This document shows positions 59,001-64,000 of a stretch of 64,000 bases of DNA, in pieces (position 1 is the stretch's first letter; every line of letters starts with the position of its first letter). The stretch comes from Vandiemenella viatica. Lineage: Eukaryota; Arthropoda; Insecta; Orthoptera; Morabidae. The DNA is taken from NCBI GenBank assembly GCA_031002005.1, contig JARYHS010013631.1:66523832-66587831 (forward strand). Direction: 5' to 3'. The notes below the pieces were generated by a model. It ran no database searches. It was not told where the DNA came from and was given only the letters and a program-made list of their open reading frames with translations. A program made the position numbers and the translations under genes.

Positions 59001-60680
59001 GCCAACAATCCTTCCAGGAACCAGACAAAATAAAATTCTCACAATGCACTTTCTTCCCACTTTGACTACTGTAAGTACAACTAAACTAAATTTTATAAAC
59101 TGAAGACAAAGAACATCTAAGAGATTTTCTGAATATGCATAAAAATTAAAATATAGTTATATGGTATTTAAAATACCATCAATTAATAAAATACAAGGGG
59201 AAAATAAAACTGAGATCTTTAAAATTTAAACAGTTTGGTATTAATCTATTGAAACTACTGAAAACTTCTAAGCTGCTAAACGAGAAGAAATAAAATTAGA
59301 ACCAAAGTCACGTAAAGTAAGTGTCTATTCTTATCTCTAGTTTCATTAAATTAGAACACCTACTAGAAGTTAATTTATCACTAAGCAACGAAATAGAATC
59401 AACCAGATCTTAATGACTAGCCAATGACAATTTATCACACCTTGACAATATATAATGCAATAATTCTCCTATCAGTATCCACCAACAAATAAATCCCTTT
59501 ACAACTCACAATTCCTGTCCCTAGGCAGTCAATATACTTTCTTCCACACATCAGACTAGGCAGTCATTATATTGTCTTCCACACATTAAACTTTTTTCTC
59601 CTGCTCTCTGCAGAGGATATGAACAACAGATTTTAAAGTGGAAGATAAAACACTGACAGCAAACAAAATGAGAATAGAAGAACTTCTCTTCATTCAATAC
59701 AGCTGAATATGGAAAATAAAATAAAGATGTGATGTTACTAAATAATCATTTCAGACAGAAGAGATTAGACAGCAGAATGCCTTCAAGACTTCTTTACTGT
59801 TAAGATTTACAAGAATCTTTGCCATACAAGCTTTGACTAAAAAAGGCATAACAATTTTTTAAAAAAAAGCACTACACTGTTACCATACTAATATGGAATT
59901 AATCTATACTTTTACGTTGCATGAATATCATTCTTGTGCAATCAAAATAATAAAAGAGGTTAAAAATTAGCAGACATCTAATACCAAATTTGCTTAATTG
60001 TTAGGAACCCATGACCAAATCTGTTAACATACATCAAATAGACACCAACAGTTCCTTATTTACATACGCCACCTAACAATTGAATGATAAATCTCGTGAC
60101 AGCACAACCGAACTCCTCAAAAGGTATAAAAATAGACCATGGAACACTCCAATAATTTACTTTAAAATACAGAGGAAAAAGAATTTTTCCATATGCGCAA
60201 ACAAGATCTCATCCGTCTACAGCCTACAATAAACGTGACCTTAAAAACAGGCACAGCTAATACAAAACGAAATGTTCAACAACAGACAAAAATATCAGTA
60301 TAACTGGTACCCTAGAAATAGATCCTTTAAGCTGGAATAAACGTAGAGCAAAACTGATTAATAACAAAGAAAAACAACTCCTCATTGATATGTTTCCTTA
60401 GTAAAAAACAGAAACAATAAGCAATGTCCACACATTACAAACAAAAATAAAATTATAGAATCATTTTTTCCTATAGTAAGCTTTGATAAGCTGAAAGATA
60501 TTTCCTTTTGGCTGGAGCAATTAATGAAATGGAAAAAAAGAGAATACAATTTAAAAGATATGCTTAAATTAATCGAACAACAGGAACTATCACTAACTAG
60601 CAAATGATCAGATGAATTTGTTACTGCTACAATTGTATTATCACATAGCAAGGACCACACTTCAAAAAGCCATTACACTT
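56051..60680. other. Long AT-rich intron-like DNA
   Basis: About 4.6 kb with no supportable exon or repeat. It includes a GGGA-rich patch near 56060-56095 and a C-run at 58887-58899. Short frames (56731-56955 plus, 57962-58195 minus, 60382-60660 minus) have no motif. Confidence 0.5.
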
Positions 60681-60731
60681 TCAATCAAAAGTGCTGGTAT
60701 GAGATGTTTCAAGTTTTACATTAGAATCTAC

Positions 60732-61466
60732 TTCCTTCTCCATACAAAGACGATGAGCTTTGCATTTGTCATGGTGGTTAACAATCTCAAGCCTAAAATT
60801 GCTGTTACCCTCAGCAAATGATGTCCGTATGTCAGGGACAGCATTACTCCACTTGCGGCAGTATTTGCAAAACATCAAGTTTAGTTGCTCATCATACTGC
60901 AACCATACAAATGTCTCCATCCAACCATGTCGAAAACGCCCACCTTTACGAGGCTGAGACACACCTGAACTGCCACCTCCACCACTGCTTCCAGCCCAAT
61001 TTTGTGGGTTCTTGTTGGGTGCTGGTTGTATCACAGAAATTTCCTGCCTTTGCCCTGTAGTCAGCGAAGCATAATGACCTGATCTTGTAACTGTATGCTT
61101 CACTCTTCCACCTCCACTACTTGTGCTAGGGGTAGGTTTATCAGACTGACTTAATGGTAGCGTTGTGCTCCTCCATCCTTTTCCTATATGCTTTGGCCAA
61201 GGTTGTCGAATTTGTGTGTTTGTCTGTGCATGGGATGAGAACGTTCCTGTAGCTGCAGCAGGTAATTTTGGTAAGTCCACTGAAGGGTTAACAAGATACT
61301 GTTTAAGTGTATCATGAGGATGCAGATAATTACTTGGTGCCATCTGAAGACTGGCTGCCATTTGCACATCACTTCTGTTTGTCATATCTGAGCACTGCCC
61401 AGACTCAGAGAAAGGTGTTACGCCGACAGTTTCATCTCTCTCTCCTCTTCCATACGCCATACTTGT
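60732..61466 (-). CDS. TTF-type zinc-finger exon (likely first coding exon)
   Basis: On the minus strand an acceptor (ATACTTTCTTCTCTGTTGACAG) ends at 61467. The exon opens with ACAAGT-ATGG, so ATG 61460 has A at -3 and G at +4, a good initiation context. The frame is also open back to the acceptor, so a start further upstream is possible. Residues 1-170 are a disordered Ser/Thr/Pro/Gly-rich region with a [10 protein letters not shown] tract (157-166). Residues about 176-240 form a TTF-type zinc finger: [31 protein letters not shown] (Cys198, Cys201), [13 protein letters not shown] and [13 protein letters not shown] (His229/230, His236). This domain occurs in ZNF862/hAT-transposase-derived nuclear proteins. 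Candidate phase-0 donors are GGAA|GTAGAT (60732) and TAAT|GTAAAA (60720). Without splicing the frame ends at 60681 (259 residues), which could be a short isoform. Confidence 0.82.
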
Positions 61467-61908
61467 CTGTCAACAGAGAAGAAAGTATTTGTCAGTTTCT
61501 TGATTGTTTACTTTTATTCTCTGTACAAAAATTTTAGATGGTGTGTATCTGCCATCTGAATTTGAGGTACTTCATAACTGTTGACATAAGACTAATCTTT
61601 CAACATACTGCTCCATCCTCCAGAGAAATCTCTTCATTCTGTGGTAGCTTCAGAGTAACTACTTCAGCAATTACTTTGTTCTTGCTTAGCTGACTTTTTG
61701 AAGTCAACAATTATTTCTTCCTTTTCTTTTTAAAATTTTCCAAAAGCATCGTGCCAAATTTTTTTCTTCTATGGAAGCATGTTATTACTACCACTCAATA
61801 CTACTCCAAGGAAGGTTCTCTATAGAAACTTACTTTTAAAAGCAAATCTTGTCTTGTTAGGCACCTGGGTACTCAAAAATCACCCTCTGTCCAGCCAGCA
61901 TTAAAACC

Positions 61909-61963
<55 letters not shown>

Positions 61964-63540
61964 TTTCTCGGCAAGATCGACGTAAGAAGTGATATTGATA
62001 TTCAAATGATAGACAAAATAAGAGGAGGAAAAATAACTGAAACAAGGTTGTTTTTCTTTCTTTCTAGTAACATAAAATGAATGAATCAGAAAACTTCAAA
62101 CATTTTTGAAGATAGATGAAGAAGGACAAAGAAATTATTACTGCATACTACACAAAGTATATGATACCATTATTTTATTAGATACTACATTGGGGCACAG
62201 AAAGAATGGTAAAACACTCAAAAAAAGTAGCTGCACTAGTATTCAGTATAAAATGAGCATCTCTATATTGTCTCACATTTTGGTACATGACTATTGTCAT
62301 TGAGTTATGTCTGCACAACAAATTTTCTGTTCAAAGATTAGTTTATCAAATTTCATGTTGATTTGGTGAAGAAGAATTAGAAACTTCTGTGTTTCATGCA
62401 CCGAAGGCATGAAAACAATGTTTTAGCTAAAATCTTGCTCCCAGTGGCATTCAGTTGACAGAGAAGTCCTGAAATATAATTTACACAAAGAACAAGAAAT
62501 GCATGGTTTGGTTAGCAGTATAGATAAAACAGGTGTGGAACAACATTTTTGGTTAGCCAAATGTAAGTACCGGAAATCAATCAGAAAAAAAAGATATCAA
62601 ATCAAAATTTTAGAAGGATTGAGGGAAGATCCGAAATTGATAGTTGGACAAAGTTTTTGGTTAAATTTGAATAGATCTGCAGATGAAACATTGTATTTTA
62701 TTGGCAAAGAAGATGTAATTCAGCAAATTTGCAAACAGATGAATAGCCGTAGCATACTTTACTGAAAACAGAAGCATGCAACATAATTGTTTGAGGTAAG
62801 CAATAGAACAGCAAATCTGTGCAAAAATATATTCTCTATATAGCTCAATGTCAGCAGTTCATGAGCAAAAATGATAAAATGATATTTTCAGTGCCACATC
62901 TTGTTTTTATACCAATATATTGGCTACAAAAGATGGCACAAAGATATGTTTGTGATGACTGCAAATGGAAAACAACTGATCCTATTTAATTTTATAGTGA
63001 TTAATTCCAAAGAGATTAACCTCCATGATCAAATGAATCAAAACTGATTAAATAAAGAGAATCTGAATGTTAACCTGACTGATGACAATTTCTAAGGAAG
63101 CAGAACAAAAAAAATTAAAACATAATAAGGTACTCACATACAGAGGCTTTACTAATATAATGCAGAAAATAGCCATAATAATAAAACTTTTAAGATCAAT
63201 TTTCTCTTTTTTAACGATGAGTCTAGTATACAGTTGTTGTTGTTGTTTTAGGGCGCGTCGACAGCGGGGTCATTAGCGACTAGTATACAAATTTTGAAGA
63301 AAATAGCTGTGTGATGAATATTTTGTTTATATGTTTACGAAATAAGGGAATTATTTGGACAGATTAGAATAAAAATGTCTAGGGTTGAAAAGAGTGAGTG
63401 AAGGAGAAACTTTAGGGCGTTTTCACGCAAACTGGTAAAACCAGAGGCAGTACCAACCTTATCACACAAAAACCAGTAGGTTTTAAGCTTTGTGGGAGAA
63501 AGATGAATGCAGCATTCAACAAATGTCATCTTATTGGATT
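61467..63540. other. Upstream/5' intron DNA of the TTF gene
   Basis: Includes a (CA)n microsatellite at 61910-61961. A minus-strand stretch near 61690-61600 reads NKVIAEVVTLKLPQNEEISL before a stop and may be a degraded relic. A plus-strand 88-codon frame at 62499-62765 (REDPKLIVGQSFWLNLNRSA) looks somewhat protein-like but has no motif I know. No promoter or 5' UTR exon could be identified. Confidence 0.45.
61910..61961. repeat. (CA)n microsatellite
   Basis: About 26 uninterrupted CA dinucleotides. Likely length-polymorphic. Confidence 0.97.
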
Positions 63541-64000
63541 ACTAGCTGGTACCCACGACTTCGTTCGTGATTGTAACGAATTCATATTGACAGCTATAGA
63601 CATCTAACCCACCATAGTGCACGATGGGAGACTCGATACTATTACCACACATAAATACCAGTCTTATGCGCTATGTCGTTCCGGCAACAAAGTAAAATTT
63701 ACAGATACACACAAGTCTTTGGATGAAATACGAAAATTTTCATGATCGACCAATTTCAAACACCATATCTCACACAATCCCACAGTTACCGAATTTCGGC
63801 CAACGTTGTGATCGATGGGAGACTCTGTGTTACTACTACACACAAACGTCAGTGATCTGCGATTGATAGTTTTCACTTAAAAGTGATACACCGTGACACA
63901 TGCGTCTTTGGCAGAAATTTGAAACTGCCACAGGTCGACCATTTTCATCACCCATATCTTCCACACCCCCATAGCTACAGACATCTAACAACCATAGTGT
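63541..64000 (-). mobile_element. Helitron-like element, inverted copy, runs off the window
   Basis: The left edge ACTAGCTGGTACCCACGACT is the reverse complement of the right end of the element at 24115-25180 (GAAGTCG-GGGYACCAGCTAGT). Going right, inverted units contain GATGGGAGACTCGATACTA, GTCTTTGGATGAAATACGAA and CCATATCTCACACAATCCC, matching the internal repeats of that element. The family therefore has a conserved terminus and the same internal repeat architecture. Confidence 0.78.

Noticed and set aside
22650..61466. Direct splice from the TTF exon to the C2H2 exon
   Set aside because: TTF donors are phase 0 but the C2H2 acceptor needs phase 1; joining them directly leaves the finger frame. 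The linker exon at 33441-33573 resolves the mismatch.

Overview
This is a 64 kb piece of an AT-rich, repeat-packed animal genome, almost certainly an arthropod. The tRNA-derived SINEs, the endonuclease-bearing LINE at 9-14.5 kb and the CR1 LINE at 39.7-43.2 kb look like families I associate with grasshoppers/locusts (Orthoptera, Schistocerca-like). That assignment is recognition from memory, not a search result. There are no operons and no rRNA, tRNA or prokaryotic signals; most of the sequence is intron or intergenic DNA filled by decayed transposons.

One host gene can be supported, on the minus strand across about 39 kb. It has three exons that read in compatible phase: a large exon with a TTF-type zinc finger (61466 to about 60732), a 133-bp Ser/Thr/Pro-type linker exon (33573-33441), and a terminal exon with a C2H2-like two-finger module (22918-22650), followed by an AATAAA signal at 22540-22535. 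The predicted product is a nuclear DNA-binding protein of roughly 376 residues. Two further exon-like islands on the same strand (51.4-51.65 kb and 55.5-55.6 kb) could be alternative exons but do not fit the phase of this model.

Left part (1-22.5 kb): mariner fragment (1-371), LINE relic (0.7-1.66 kb), SINE (1.7-1.9 kb), a 168-bp satellite organised as an alternating A/B dimer (3.27-4.55 kb) ending in a Helitron-like terminus, a fold-back element (5.7-6.4 kb), an RTE-like LINE (8.9-14.5 kb) split by a DNA transposon that carries a Cys-rich arthropod multi-copy ORF (10.7-12.97 kb), a second tandem array of about 117-bp units (15.5-16.95 kb), and several MITEs.

Middle (22.6-43.4 kb): the gene's 3' exons, a Helitron-like element with internal 150-190 bp repeats (24.1-25.2 kb), more MITEs, a minus-strand LINE (35-38.8 kb) into which a mariner (35782-37107) and a TTA-flanked MITE (37155-37532) have inserted, and a nearly complete CR1 LINE with an esterase-like ORF1 and EN-RT ORF2 (39.66-43.19 kb) abutting a SINE.

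Right part (43.4-64 kb): a 5'-truncated LINE (45.1-46.3 kb), a Penelope-like element with a GIY-YIG endonuclease segment (46.7-47.9 kb), a complete but decayed Tigger/pogo transposon with reiterated subterminal motifs (48958-51032), MITEs, long intron-like AT-rich DNA, the TTF exon, and an inverted copy of the Helitron-like element at the right edge. All transposon reading frames are broken to some degree, so none is clearly autonomous today.
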